Of a stretch of DNA of 64,000 nt, positions 26,176 through 35,343 are shown one piece after another (position 1 is the first letter of the stretch; every line of letters starts with the position of its first letter). The notes below the pieces were generated by a model. That model had not been told where the DNA came from. It saw nothing but the letters and a program-made list of their open reading frames with translations, and ran no database searches. The stretch is taken from positions 2,852,001-2,916,000 of the forward strand of contig NC_016818.1 in the NCBI RefSeq assembly GCF_000241955.1. The letters run 5' to 3'. This DNA comes from Rahnella aquatilis CIP 78.65 = ATCC 33071. GTDB lineage: Bacteria; Pseudomonadota; Gammaproteobacteria; Enterobacterales; Enterobacteriaceae. The position numbers and the translations under genes are program-made.

Positions 26176-26681
26176 CTTAGTGACTCCTAATCAATTAGAA
26201 AGGAACAACTCTTCTTGCGAGGAAAGCCAAATCTGCTGGTGAATGAAGCATCACGCTGATAGCTTTCCAAACGCCTGTTATTTAGTAAAATTAAAACTAT
26301 AAACCTCTGGCTACTTATGCATAAAGTAAATGAAAAACTCGCAAAAGTTGCATCGATTTCGCGACTTATTAGCTCAGTAGGTGCAAACAGCAAATATCGT
26401 CACCCACTATTTATCACTAGCCCAGAGATACCCTTTGTTTATGTACACGGGAGATACGGATAAGCAATCAGTTTGGTTGTTAATTTAGCTGTGGCGATTC
26501 AGATGGTATTAGGTGTACGATTAAATAATTGTTTTTCTTCAGTATTGAAGTGACTCTTTTATGGCTAGCCTCTACCTCATTTTGTGTCCACTAGCTTGTC
26601 AGGTATTTCAGGCTCTTCCACGGTACTGAAATAACGCTTACTCTCTATCTGCCTCTTTTTAAGCAGTTTTCAAACTTTATT
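26176..26681. other. Intergenic between pixA-like gene and IS remnant
   Basis: AT-rich DNA that must hold the pixA-like promoter. Short open stretches (for example 26187-26393 on -) lack any motif. No gene or repeat recognised. Confidence 0.4.
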
Positions 26682-27351
26682 GGGCTTTTTTGAATAAATC
26701 GAACTTTTGCCGCAATCAGGATCAGATCACCACATCACTGCCCCTGTAGTGGTACCCCGTGGCAAAACAAAAGTTCAAAATCACCAATTGGAAAGCCTAC
26801 AATAAGGCGCTCATCAATCGAGGCTCACTGACATTCTGGTTGGATGAACTGGCTATTCGGGACTGATACGACGAACCAAAAACGCCGTCACGTGGTCGTC
26901 CACAACGTTATTCTGCGCTCGCTATTTCCACAGTACAGATGCTCAAACGCCTCTTTCGCCTCACGCTGCGCGCCGCTCAAGGATTCATTGATTCCATTTT
27001 TACCTTAATGAAGCTCCCGCTCCGTTGCCCGGATTATTCCTGCGTCAGCAGACAGGCTAAGTGTCCGTCAATATTCCTTTCAAAAACCCCACGCGCGGCG
27101 AGATTGCCCAGCTCGTTATCGATTCCACCGGCTTAAAAATCTTCGGTGAAGGCGAATTGTACCGGGTTAAACAACTGTTCGGTGGGCACCTGACGCTGCG
27201 TGACTACGATGTGCAGGTTGGTGAGGCTATGGCCATGAACCATGCATTGAACAAAATAACGCGTGCAGGTATGCCAGAAAGTGTACGAACTGCCTGAGGA
27301 AATGACTGAGTGGGGGCAGTTTTATCTAAATCCGACTTATTCAACAAAGCC
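26682..27351 (+). mobile_element. Decayed IS903-like (IS5 family) element, left copy
   Basis: Starts GGCTTTTTTGAATAAATC and ends GACTTATTCAACAAAGCC, the IS903-type terminal repeats. Inside are pieces of the transposase (NWKAYNKALINRGSLTFWLD region near 26790; SVNIPFKNP and AQLVIDSTGLKIFGEGE near 27061-27160), broken by stops and a large internal deletion. At 670 bp it is well short of the family's roughly 1.05 kb. Same orientation as the copy at 37121-37841. Confidence 0.85.
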
Positions 27352-27472
27352 TCGAAAAAGGCGCCGCAAAGAAAGCCCTTTGCATAATAAGTTATAAGCA
27401 TATGCTCTTAATTTAGTAGGCCATTAAATGGCATGTGCTGCCACTATTGTCGCAGCACACGTGTCTAATAAC

Positions 27473-30292
27473 CTATAATGGTTCCATGCACATTACGTTA
27501 ACAAGATTATTGCCAGTCATATCATCCGCCATGATATTTAGAGATACATTGTATCCCCAGTATCCATTTGGACTATTATATGTAGTCCAGTAGGTATCAC
27601 TTACGAAGCCCCCACCATTATATTTACTCAGGTCTCTCCATTCACCCAAATGACCGGGTTGATTATTTCCATCCGAAGAGGTTAAATCATCAAAGCCAGG
27701 CATTTCTGCTGAGTTTTGTTGACAATAGTTAACTCCATCATCGTGATTCTTTAAATCTGCAATATTCGTAAACCATTTTTTAACTGTAAATTCATAAAGT
27801 TGCTTTTCTCCCTTACCATTTTTTGGCGTTGCTGTAATAGTGACCTTGTTTTTATTACCTTTGCCGGTAAAGGTCACTACTCCGTTGGTATCTACAGAAA
27901 CCCATGTAGCATCAGACACCCAGTCAAAATCCTTTGCATCACCATTACTAATATCAAATGCGAAGGATGCACCTTTAAATCCTGTTCCAGGGAAACCCAA
28001 TGTTGAGGCCACACTTAATGCCAAATCATTGCCCTGGACGTCAATACCGCTAAGTTGTGGAATTGCGGCCAGAGTAGCCGTGCCCTGCAGGCTGCCAATC
28101 GGGTTGCCGCCGAACTGCGGTGTCACGGTGAAGGTGTCGGCCTGGATCCCCATGAGGGTGGCGGTGTAAACGCCGGTGGTGCCGGTCTCGGTAAGGGCGC
28201 TGACTGTGACGCGGCCAGTGGCCGGCGCCGTGCCGTTGCTGTCGCGAACGGCGAAGGCGACCTGCGCGGCCTGGCCGGTTATGGCATTGCCGTTAGCATC
28301 GCGGACCGTCAGGGTCAGGGTGGCGGGCGTGGCACCGTCGGCGGGCACGGAGGCGGGGGAGACGGTCAGGCCTGACAGTGTCCCGCCCGGTACTGAGCTC
28401 TCTATGTTTACTTTAGAAGAGGGCAATTTATAATCATTTAGTTCAGGAGTGATAGTCAAAAGGTCTGGACTGCTGCCTGCAGTAATAGTTATTTCATAAA
28501 TACCGGGGGATTTTTTGATCGGTTCAGAAACAACTGTTTTTAAGTTATTCCTGGAGCTGATTATAAATTTTAAGAACGATGTGGGTACATCAATATAATT
28601 ATCATTATTGTCTTTGAGTGTGAGCACTAAAAGTTGAGTACTTTTCCCATCCGCAGGAAGGTTACTTGCGTTTGGTAAAAAAGTACTTTTATCTTGGCTT
28701 ATTACCGGGGCCATGACACTAACTTGTGTCTCACTTTTGCGAGAGTGATTTCCCTTTAAGTCAATTGCGGTGCCATTGATTATATATGCATTAACCGATT
28801 TCCCATCAAACTGGTAATAGGGGAGGGTTATTACATAATTATTTGAATTTAGTTGTGTAATTTTTCCACCATTAGAATAAAATTCGGGAGCAACCCATTC
28901 AATTCGATCCAAACCATACTTACTATCAACACTAACTTCTAATGGTTTTTTTTCACCAGGATAACCAGTAATTAGTTTAGCTACACGCAGGCGGATAGTC
29001 TCTTTTTTACGATATTCAAGTATTATATTATTGTTTCGATCAACAAGATCATAACGTGAGCCAGCCAATGTACGCATGGTTGATACATAATCAGTTGTAA
29101 TTTGTTGCTGCCACGGCACACCAATTTTGTAGTTTAACTGCATACTTAGTTGAGAGTCATTCTGACCGGATTTACCTTGACGCTCCTCAGCACTAAATGT
29201 GACCAAAGGTATTGGAGTATAGTTAATAGAAGCAGAAATAGCATTTGGGTTGCGTTTGCGGTGTTCCTTACCAAACAAGTCAACCTCATTTCCATAATAC
29301 TGCTCATATTTCAATTTCGCCCCTAACTGAGGGACATCTGGTAACCATGCTTGAGCATGTAAGTCCCAACCATTCGCCGGGCGTGCTTGATAATCTCTAA
29401 CATCTGGCGAATCTTTCCAGTTTGTAATGCGGATATAACTGTTCGCACCTAGTTTAACAAAATCACGCCAGTATTCGATCCCTAAACCTGTACGAACATA
29501 GCCCCTGGATAAATCATCATCCAAAAAAATGTTTCCGCCATACATTGAGGAAGAATCAAAACTACGTAAACCAAGCCCGAAGTTTATTTGGCTTCTGTCA
29601 TCGGTACGATGAATGCTTGATTGGTTAAATAAGAGAAATTCTTTATTTTCAAAAACGGGCAATAATAAATCTAGCTCAGAATTATCAAGAGAGAGATCTC
29701 GGTCAGTACCGATTTTGACTTTTGCAGTCCCAAAATGACTTAGCCAGTGCTGAACTTGCTCACTCGCCTCACTGGAAGCGAGTCCTAATGCCATTGAAGA
29801 TGCAGTTGTGCTATTCGGATCATGTGAAAAAAAAGTACCAGTCTGAGAAGCTATATTTGCTACAGATTGTGTATTGGCAAATTTGTCAGGGGCTTTATTG
29901 ACTGATCTATTTCCATTTTGTTCTGAGGCCGAAAAAAAACGAGATTTTGATGATTGTAAGGGAATGTCAATTTCATCACCTTGCTTCAAGTGATTGAAAC
30001 CATGAGAAAATGTTCTGAACTCATTGATTTCGCGAAGTTTCGACAAAGGAATTCCTAGTTTAATGGCAACAGTTGAAACAGTTTCACCATAAGAAAGAAC
30101 ATAGGGTTCAGTATCGTAAGTATAATTTTCATACTTACCCACTGGATTTTGAGATGCATTTTCTTCAGCAACTGCTTGCGGGGGGTAAAAAAAGGCCAGT
30201 GACAATATACACTGCATTATAAAGTAGACAGTGAACATCGTCCTAAAGGAGCATAGATTATGTATAGTGTGTTTAGCAGCAGTTGTTTTCAT
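27473..30292 (-). CDS. Intimin/invasin-family inverse autotransporter adhesin
   Basis: 939 aa. A long signal region (residues 1-42, hydrophobic VYFIMQCILSLAFFYPPQAV), then a LysM domain (about 62-111: YVLSYGETVSTVAIKLGIPL, INEFRTFSHGFNHLKQGDEI) that binds peptidoglycan, then the 12-stranded inverse-autotransporter barrel (about 170-440), then passenger Ig-like domains. A Big_1 domain (about 631-744, LSGLTVSPASVPADGATPAT) is coded by DNA far richer in GC than the rest. The C-terminus has a cysteine-bearing lectin-like cap (VNYCQQ near 855, VMCMEPL at the end). Outer-membrane adhesion is expected. Five Ig/lectin-like genes lie divergently beside it. Confidence 0.9.
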   Translation of the reverse strand: MKTTAAKHTIHNLCSFRTMFTVYFIMQCILSLAFFYPPQAVAEENASQNPVGKYENYTYDTEPYVLSYGETVSTVAIKLGIPLSKLREINEFRTFSHGFNHLKQGDEIDIPLQSSKSRFFSASEQNGNRSVNKAPDKFANTQSVANIASQTGTFFSHDPNSTTASSMALGLASSEASEQVQHWLSHFGTAKVKIGTDRDLSLDNSELDLLLPVFENKEFLLFNQSSIHRTDDRSQINFGLGLRSFDSSSMYGGNIFLDDDLSRGYVRTGLGIEYWRDFVKLGANSYIRITNWKDSPDVRDYQARPANGWDLHAQAWLPDVPQLGAKLKYEQYYGNEVDLFGKEHRKRNPNAISASINYTPIPLVTFSAEERQGKSGQNDSQLSMQLNYKIGVPWQQQITTDYVSTMRTLAGSRYDLVDRNNNIILEYRKKETIRLRVAKLITGYPGEKKPLEVSVDSKYGLDRIEWVAPEFYSNGGKITQLNSNNYVITLPYYQFDGKSVNAYIINGTAIDLKGNHSRKSETQVSVMAPVISQDKSTFLPNASNLPADGKSTQLLVLTLKDNNDNYIDVPTSFLKFIISSRNNLKTVVSEPIKKSPGIYEITITAGSSPDLLTITPELNDYKLPSSKVNIESSVPGGTLSGLTVSPASVPADGATPATLTLTVRDANGNAITGQAAQVAFAVRDSNGTAPATGRVTVSALTETGTTGVYTATLMGIQADTFTVTPQFGGNPIGSLQGTATLAAIPQLSGIDVQGNDLALSVASTLGFPGTGFKGASFAFDISNGDAKDFDWVSDATWVSVDTNGVVTFTGKGNKNKVTITATPKNGKGEKQLYEFTVKKWFTNIADLKNHDDGVNYCQQNSAEMPGFDDLTSSDGNNQPGHLGEWRDLSKYNGGGFVSDTYWTTYNSPNGYWGYNVSLNIMADDMTGNNLVNVMCMEPL

Positions 30293-30601
30293 GATTTTTG
30301 ACCATCAATTCTTGACCGTAAAATGAGATTTCTTACACCAACTTGAGGTTGATGGACTAATAATATAATCGCGGATAACCCTTTTAAAAAAATTGGCTCG
30401 CTTTACTTTTTAGATCTAAATGGGAATGATGTTTTATGATGAATATATTCTGCTTCACTACATTTATCTGAAATTACTAATCTTTAAAAAACACTCGACC
30501 ATTTATGTTGCCTGTTTTATAACTTTTTGCTATAGGAAGCACCTCTATTTATATGATATTGAACATTCTAAACAAAAGTGTACTGCAACTAACATATGTA
30601 T

Positions 30602-30680
30602 TAAGGAAAACCAGCCTTTCCATAATGGAATCAATCATCGGAATGAGCCTAATCACGAGAGAGGTATAAATGCAATAGGC
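30602..30680. repeat. Duplicated regulatory-like element, copy 1
   Basis: Contains CTTTCCATAATGGAATC, then ATGAGCCTAATCACGAGAG and ATGCAATAG. A diverged copy with the same order of blocks lies at 38402-38475. The core TTCCATAATGGAA is a perfect palindrome around the central A. It lies about 310 bp upstream of the adhesin gene. Confidence 0.55.
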
Positions 30681-30749
30681 GATATAAAAATTGTGAGCAG
30701 ACTAATCACAGGATAATAAAAGTGGGTAGTTCAGTTTTTTTATTCGTTT

Positions 30750-30795
30750 TGACCTGCCCCCAGGATTAGATAAAACGCTCAGTTAGTCATGTCGG
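30750..30795. mobile_element. Left-end remnant of the IS3-type element
   Basis: TGACCTGCCCCCAGGATTAG followed by AGTTAGTCATGTCGG matches the left end of the intact IS3 element at 16327 with a few changes. The rest of that copy is absent; another IS3 fragment follows directly. Confidence 0.8.
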
Positions 30796-30800
30796 ATCCT

Positions 30801-30900
30801 TGACCCGTTCCCCGTATATGATCCATTCATAATGAGGAATAACCGGCTTCTGACCCGCTCCCCGTATGTGATCCATTCATAATCAGGAATAACCGGCTTT
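30801..30900. repeat. Two tandem 50-bp repeats at an IS scar
   Basis: Units 30801-30850 and 30851-30900 share 46 of 50 bases (TGACCCG(T/C)TCCCCGTAT and on through ATCCATTCATAAT). The unit looks like an insertion-sequence end duplicated in tandem. Confidence 0.75.
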
Positions 30901-30904
30901 GTGT

Positions 30905-31213
30905 TGGTTGTGTATTCTGGCAACCGGCAGACTTCTCAGCAAATTCTGACGGGGTCATCCAGCCCAGCGCAGAATGGGGACGACTCTGGTTATCGTGTAT
31001 GCGCCAGGCCTCGTTTTTGCACCGTGCATCCTCCGAAGACATGAACCCGTTCTCGTTCAGGCATTCCTGCCGCAACCTGCCGTTGAAGTACTCGACCGTA
31101 GCGTTGTCCGTCGGTGTTCCCAGGCGTGAGAAGTCGATCCTTATCCTTCTTTCATATCCCCACCTGTCCAGTTTTTTCCCTGCAAATACAGAACTATTAT
31201 CAGTTTTCAGCAA
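30905..31213 (-). pseudogene. Truncated IS3-family OrfB fragment
   Basis: Only the C-terminal third of a DDE transposase remains: TPTDNATVEYFNGRLRQECL (catalytic Glu region), then NQSRPHSALGWMTPSEFAEK. The upstream part has been cut off near 31213 where a piece of an IS903-like element joins. The reading frame runs on into the tandem repeats. It is distinct from the intact IS3 element at 16327. Not functional. Confidence 0.8.
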
Positions 31214-31226
31214 CTGCGGTGAAGGA

Positions 31227-31287
31227 CGCCTGAGGAAATAACTGAGAGGGGGCAGTTTTATCTAAACCCGACTTATTCAACAAAACC
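31227..31287 (+). mobile_element. Right-end remnant of an IS903-like element
   Basis: GCCTGAGGAAATAACTGAGA through GGGGGCAGTTTTATCTAAAC to CTTATTCAACAAAACC matches the last 60 bp of the IS903-like copy ending at 27351. It separates the IS3 fragment from the Ig-like gene cluster. Confidence 0.75.
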
Positions 31288-31319
31288 CCTTTTCGATTAA
31301 AATTATTTAAAAAATGTTG

Positions 31320-31349
31320 TTGACTTAAACTATCTACCGTTTTCATAAA
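31320..31349 (+). promoter_or_regulatory. Candidate sigma-70 promoter of the Ig-like cluster
   Basis: TTGACT (31320-31325), 18-nt spacer, CATAAA (31344-31349), about 120 bp before the first gene. It lies just inside the insertion-sequence scar. Prediction by eye only. Confidence 0.35.
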
Positions 31350-31470
31350 GAGTACGACATATAGAAAAGGTAGTAAGACTCAACCTTTTCATTGATATGA
31401 GGTTTGAAGGTGTATTAATTACATCAACTTTTTATATAAACAATCACGAAATTATCAAAAGGAAAAAATT

Positions 31471-33012
31471 ATGCCTGGTATCTATTCCTACGACGTACCT
31501 AAAAATGCCGCTGTCATCAAAGGGCAATCCGTTCGAATTCTAGTAACATACAAAGCAGCTTCAGCAGTGGGTAATAAGCTTTTAAAACTTGGGGCTACTG
31601 ATGGTATATTATATTCCCAAATAGAACTACAAACTTATCCTGATCCAAACACTATACAAGCTTTCGTTGATTTGACAATCGATCGTAATGCAACAAATCC
31701 ACCCTCCTTTACTATAGCTAATACATTGAATGCAGATACAGACACTCACCCATTTACTGCTTATGATATTAATACAATAGACCAAGACGCTCTATCCCCC
31801 ATCATTAGTGGAGGATTTATAAAAGATCCTAATCCGGTAGTTTTTCCAGCAATACCAGACATTGACACGCACATGCACGTATCGATGCAACTAAATGCTC
31901 GTGATAATAATAATCAAAGTTTGGCTAACTATCAATTTCCATTAGTCGTTGATGCCAATCGAACAGCGATAAGGTTATTTAAAGCAACAAATACCGGCGG
32001 AAGCACAACCATTGGTGATGAAATAAAACCAAGTAAAGATGGTGGTACTGCATTTTATGTAAACACCGATACATCAGGAACAATTAATCTATTAATCTTC
32101 GCTGACAAAAGAGTAACTAGCAGTCAAGCTGGCTTAGCTGAAATATACGTTAATCTTAATGAAGTACTAAAGGATCCTGCATCACAAAGTGTACTAATTA
32201 CTACAGTAGAAACACTTACTGGTAAAAAACTTAAAGCTATCATAATCCCAGAATTAAAAGGTGACATTCTTGATGCTACCAATCATGATTTAAATTCAGA
32301 ATTCCGCGTTGTAATTCCGGAATATACGGGTCACTTTCCTACTGACACTGCCTATATAATAGCCTTTGATACAAAAAACAAGAAAGATACGTTTTTAAAC
32401 AGTGGTACATTTCCTGAAGATTATAAATGGGGCATACAGCCTTTCGCATTTATTCCTTACGACGCTTTCCCTAGAGTTGGGGATTATGATATTTACTATT
32501 ACGTTCGAGATAGTAACCTTAGCATTTCTCAATCAATACCGCTTCATATTAAGTTGACAGGTCAAGCACCAAATAAGCCAGATAAAAATCAAAATAGGCC
32601 ATATAAAAAAGTTGTTACTGTTTATGATGGCTCTCAACATGAAATAACTGATCATAGAATTAACGCTGATGATATCATTGGAGGCATCACTATCCGCGTT
32701 CCGGTCTCAACTTCTCCAGGATATGTAAATAAAGGACAATATATTCAAATTGAGATGAAGACTGATGGTTGGGATCCTCAGGAAAACAAAAAAGCTGTAA
32801 CGCTTCAATTCCCCCCTACACCTCAATTAGTAACAGACGCGGATATTGCTAAAACCTATGCTGAAATTCACATCCTTGCTTCAAAATTTACCGGTTATGA
32901 ATCAGGCCCGGATGGGTACCCTGGAGATATTTCATTTCAATATCATGTAGATGATAATTATTCTGAACCCTGGAGCGGCTATCTGGATACAACCGCACCA
33001 GGCAGTGTTTAA
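31471..33012 (+). CDS. Multi-domain Ig/FN3-like protein without signal peptide
   Basis: 513 aa, ATG 31471 after AAAAGGAAAAA. All-beta composition rich in Thr, Asn and Asp; no signal peptide, no membrane segment. At least three repeated sandwich-like units can be traced; each ends in motifs like IPYDAFPRVGDYDIYYYVRD (near residue 335) or PGDISFQYHVDDNYSEPWSG (near 490), where a G-x-Y-x-I/F-x-Y-x-V strand recurs. The same unit appears at the start of the 35344 gene product. Function unknown; first gene of a five-gene cluster divergent from the adhesin. Confidence 0.65.
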   Translation: MPGIYSYDVPKNAAVIKGQSVRILVTYKAASAVGNKLLKLGATDGILYSQIELQTYPDPNTIQAFVDLTIDRNATNPPSFTIANTLNADTDTHPFTAYDINTIDQDALSPIISGGFIKDPNPVVFPAIPDIDTHMHVSMQLNARDNNNQSLANYQFPLVVDANRTAIRLFKATNTGGSTTIGDEIKPSKDGGTAFYVNTDTSGTINLLIFADKRVTSSQAGLAEIYVNLNEVLKDPASQSVLITTVETLTGKKLKAIIIPELKGDILDATNHDLNSEFRVVIPEYTGHFPTDTAYIIAFDTKNKKDTFLNSGTFPEDYKWGIQPFAFIPYDAFPRVGDYDIYYYVRDSNLSISQSIPLHIKLTGQAPNKPDKNQNRPYKKVVTVYDGSQHEITDHRINADDIIGGITIRVPVSTSPGYVNKGQYIQIEMKTDGWDPQENKKAVTLQFPPTPQLVTDADIAKTYAEIHILASKFTGYESGPDGYPGDISFQYHVDDNYSEPWSGYLDTTAPGSV

Positions 33013-33020
33013 CCTTCCGT

Positions 33021-33041
33021 TAGCGCTTATATTAAGCGCTA
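33021..33041 (+). terminator. Intercistronic hairpin
   Basis: TAGCGCTTA (33021-33029) and TAAGCGCTA (33033-33041) form a 9-bp stem with a 3-nt loop, 9 bp after the first Ig-like gene and before the second. The tail CTATTTCC is poor in T, so partial termination or RNA processing is more likely than a full stop. Confidence 0.5.
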
Positions 33042-33133
33042 CTATTTCCATATATTAATATCTTGGTGACACTTCACATTAAGTGCCTTAGATGAATTGT
33101 TCCATTGTAATCTTCTGCTTAAAAGGGTAAAAA

Positions 33134-34102
33134 ATGTCAACTCAAAACTCAGCAGATAAAGAACTCAAGTTAACCTGGATATCAGGAATTAGGAAGGAGT
33201 CCTATTTAAAAAAAATAAAAGTAGCACTCAAGGTAAGCAAAAATAATTATTTGATGCCTAACAAATATATTAAATTCACCTTAGATGGAACGGATATTAA
33301 GTTCTCTGATCATTCTAAAACCCCGCAAGAGATTATTGTTTCAACGGATATCCTTGGAAGAGCAAAGGTAGAAATATCAGCAGTCAATAAGAAAGTTGGA
33401 AAATTTAAACTTAACGCTTGCTTATATGCCGATAGCTCAATAAAAGCACCTTCTTTGGAGCTGGAATTTATTAATCCGCAGGTTTCATCTCTTACCCTGC
33501 AAACAGTTACGGATAATCAAATTGCTAATGGCTCAGCAGAAGATAGGATCATTGCTACCGTGTATGATGAAAACGGACATTCACTATCACAGGATATCGA
33601 GGTCGACTTTACTTCTACCTCCAATGAGGTAACCATTGTAACTCCTAAAGTTCTAACCGATCAAAATGGAAAATCATCGACAAATCTTACTAGCAGAACA
33701 CCTGGTCAGTTTTCAATAACTGCAACCGCAGGAGGAAGATCTGCAACCGTCAGTGTGACATTCCTTCCTATTGTACCACCGGTTAAGGAGGGAGATTTTA
33801 GGCTCGTGTCTGTATACTGGAATCCTCAGCGTAAGCTTGAAACTGCAGTAATAGCTGCCAGAGATGAAAAGGAAAAACTTTTAAAAGGAAAAAATGTCAG
33901 CGTTGAGCCTGGAATAGATAATATTTTTAAAATGTTACGATTTGACAATAAAACCGACATTGATACTGGTACCTTTAATATAGACTTATCGGGTAATGAA
34001 GGAGATTCTGGGTTGCTTACCATAAATGCGTCAGGTTATTGTGGTTCCTTGGCCATTGTAATTGGCCAAGATCCTAAGAACGCTAATACTTTAGGAGATT
34101 AA
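33134..34102 (+). CDS. Ig-like (Big_1) domain protein without signal peptide
   Basis: 322 aa, ATG 33134 after AAAAGGG. Residues about 120-215 form an intimin/invasin-type Big_1 domain: LTLQTVTDNQIANGSAEDRI, ATVYDENGHSLSQDIEVDFT, then TDQNGKSSTNLTSRTPGQFS and ITATAGGRSATVSVTF. An Ig-like half precedes it (about 20-110) and another beta domain follows (220-322). No signal peptide, which is odd for a domain type that is normally extracellular. The adhesin on the other side of the IS scar also has a Big_1 domain. One base separates its stop from the next start. Confidence 0.7.
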   Translation: MSTQNSADKELKLTWISGIRKESYLKKIKVALKVSKNNYLMPNKYIKFTLDGTDIKFSDHSKTPQEIIVSTDILGRAKVEISAVNKKVGKFKLNACLYADSSIKAPSLELEFINPQVSSLTLQTVTDNQIANGSAEDRIIATVYDENGHSLSQDIEVDFTSTSNEVTIVTPKVLTDQNGKSSTNLTSRTPGQFSITATAGGRSATVSVTFLPIVPPVKEGDFRLVSVYWNPQRKLETAVIAARDEKEKLLKGKNVSVEPGIDNIFKMLRFDNKTDIDTGTFNIDLSGNEGDSGLLTINASGYCGSLAIVIGQDPKNANTLGD

Positions 34103-34103
34103 A

Positions 34104-34532
34104 ATGAAAAGTATTATAGTCGAACAATCAAGTGAAAAAATCACTAATTCTGAATCGGATCAAAAGCCTTTCTTATTTTCAACTTTTGCTAAAGGTGATT
34201 ATATTTCATGGATCTGCACCACTCAAGCGGCAAACCGAGTTCACGTGATTTTAAGAGATTCCGAAAAAACTTATATTGACGCTGAAAAACAAAGCAGAAA
34301 TATTGATCCGCCCTTGAGTGTTAGTCATGATAGAATGGTAGGTGATAATCTACAGCTTCTTGTTCTCGAAAATAATAACTCAGTCAAGAAATTTCAGAAA
34401 TCAGTTACTATGCTTACATCTGATGATGGAACTCCAATTGGTTCGGTGGTGAGTTTAGCTTATGAAGATGAAAATGATGATGATTATAATGATATTTATT
34501 TCAATATAGTTTCCTGGAAAACAGAGGGTTAA
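34104..34532 (+). CDS. Small beta protein with a lectin-like acidic DYND motif
   Basis: 142 aa, ATG 34104 one base after the previous stop, AGGAG upstream. No signal peptide. The C-terminus reads VVSLAYEDENDDDYNDIYFN, close in pattern to the calcium-binding D-N-D-Y-N-D loop of LecB/PA-IIL-type fucose lectins, which also lack signal peptides. The N-terminal half is a beta-rich segment (FLFSTFAKGDYISWICTTQ). A calcium-dependent sugar-binding role is plausible but rests on one motif. Coupled to the Big_1 gene upstream. Confidence 0.5.
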   Translation: MKSIIVEQSSEKITNSESDQKPFLFSTFAKGDYISWICTTQAANRVHVILRDSEKTYIDAEKQSRNIDPPLSVSHDRMVGDNLQLLVLENNNSVKKFQKSVTMLTSDDGTPIGSVVSLAYEDENDDDYNDIYFNIVSWKTEG

Positions 34533-34634
34533 TTTATACAATGGTACACCTACTGAGGCGTGCCATTTATCCCTCATTATTAAATATTTAGCTCTTATAA
34601 ATATTTTTCTTACCTTTTTTATTAGAGGAATGCT

Positions 34635-35330
34635 ATGAATAATCAATCCATATTATCAGCAGTACATAAGTGTATCATTACGCAGAATGCTGCACCTTCC
34701 GATATAACTAATTATCCTAATCTTAATCCATCAAACATTGTAACTGTTTACGGAACGCCTGGAATCCCCCTTATTGCAAGTGTATCTGGAAATGTTTATT
34801 TCTTGGATGACCACGGGACTAAAGGGTCATCCTCTATCCCTTTTAGTTGTGATGAGGATGGTGAGGCTAGTTTTCGGATACAGGCACCTTTATCTTCGAT
34901 GATTGAAATGAATTTCGATTTAAGTGCATCACTGACAATTTCTTCTTTGGATGGCAGCATCCCCATATTAACTTACCCACTTATTTTTCTAGGTTACATG
35001 GAATCAACATTAGCTATAGAATTTATTGCTTATAACTACACTACAGGTGCTCCTGGAGATAACAAAACGCCGTGTAGCATCTATCTTCTTGTCGATCGTG
35101 AAAGGAATGGAGTGGATCACGTTACAATAACTGTTGACGTACCTGTTCAAATTGTTGGTCGTAAAACAACATGTGTTGGTAAAAAAAATTATGCAGATAT
35201 ACCCTTACTTTCAGATGGCTCCGCAACGATAGATTTAGTTTGCGCAAAGAAAAACACATACCATGTCCAACTAACCGCAACGTCCGATGGCGATAATGTG
35301 GATTTTGACATTTCATTTTTAGACATTTAA
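34635..35330 (+). CDS. Beta-rich protein, paralogue of the next gene's C-terminal half
   Basis: 231 aa, ATG 34635 with AGAGGAA upstream. It contains NIVTVYGTPGIPLIASVSGN, SLDGSIPILTYPLIFLGY and PCSIYLLVDRERNGVDHVTI, which line up with NTVTVFSQPGKELIATIDNG, SVDGALQANLENITFYLW and SCIFYILIDRDTYSGNQIVV in the following gene product. It is thus a diverged duplicate of that domain. No signal peptide, membrane segment or known motif. Two conserved cysteines lie in the shared part. Confidence 0.6.
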   Translation: MNNQSILSAVHKCIITQNAAPSDITNYPNLNPSNIVTVYGTPGIPLIASVSGNVYFLDDHGTKGSSSIPFSCDEDGEASFRIQAPLSSMIEMNFDLSASLTISSLDGSIPILTYPLIFLGYMESTLAIEFIAYNYTTGAPGDNKTPCSIYLLVDRERNGVDHVTITVDVPVQIVGRKTTCVGKKNYADIPLLSDGSATIDLVCAKKNTYHVQLTATSDGDNVDFDISFLDI

Positions 35331-35343
35331 TGTGGAATTCATT

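Noticed and set aside
28055..28433. Plus-strand frames across the adhesin gene
   Set aside because: They exist only because the Big_1 segment is GC-rich and few stops occur; the minus strand has the real domain.
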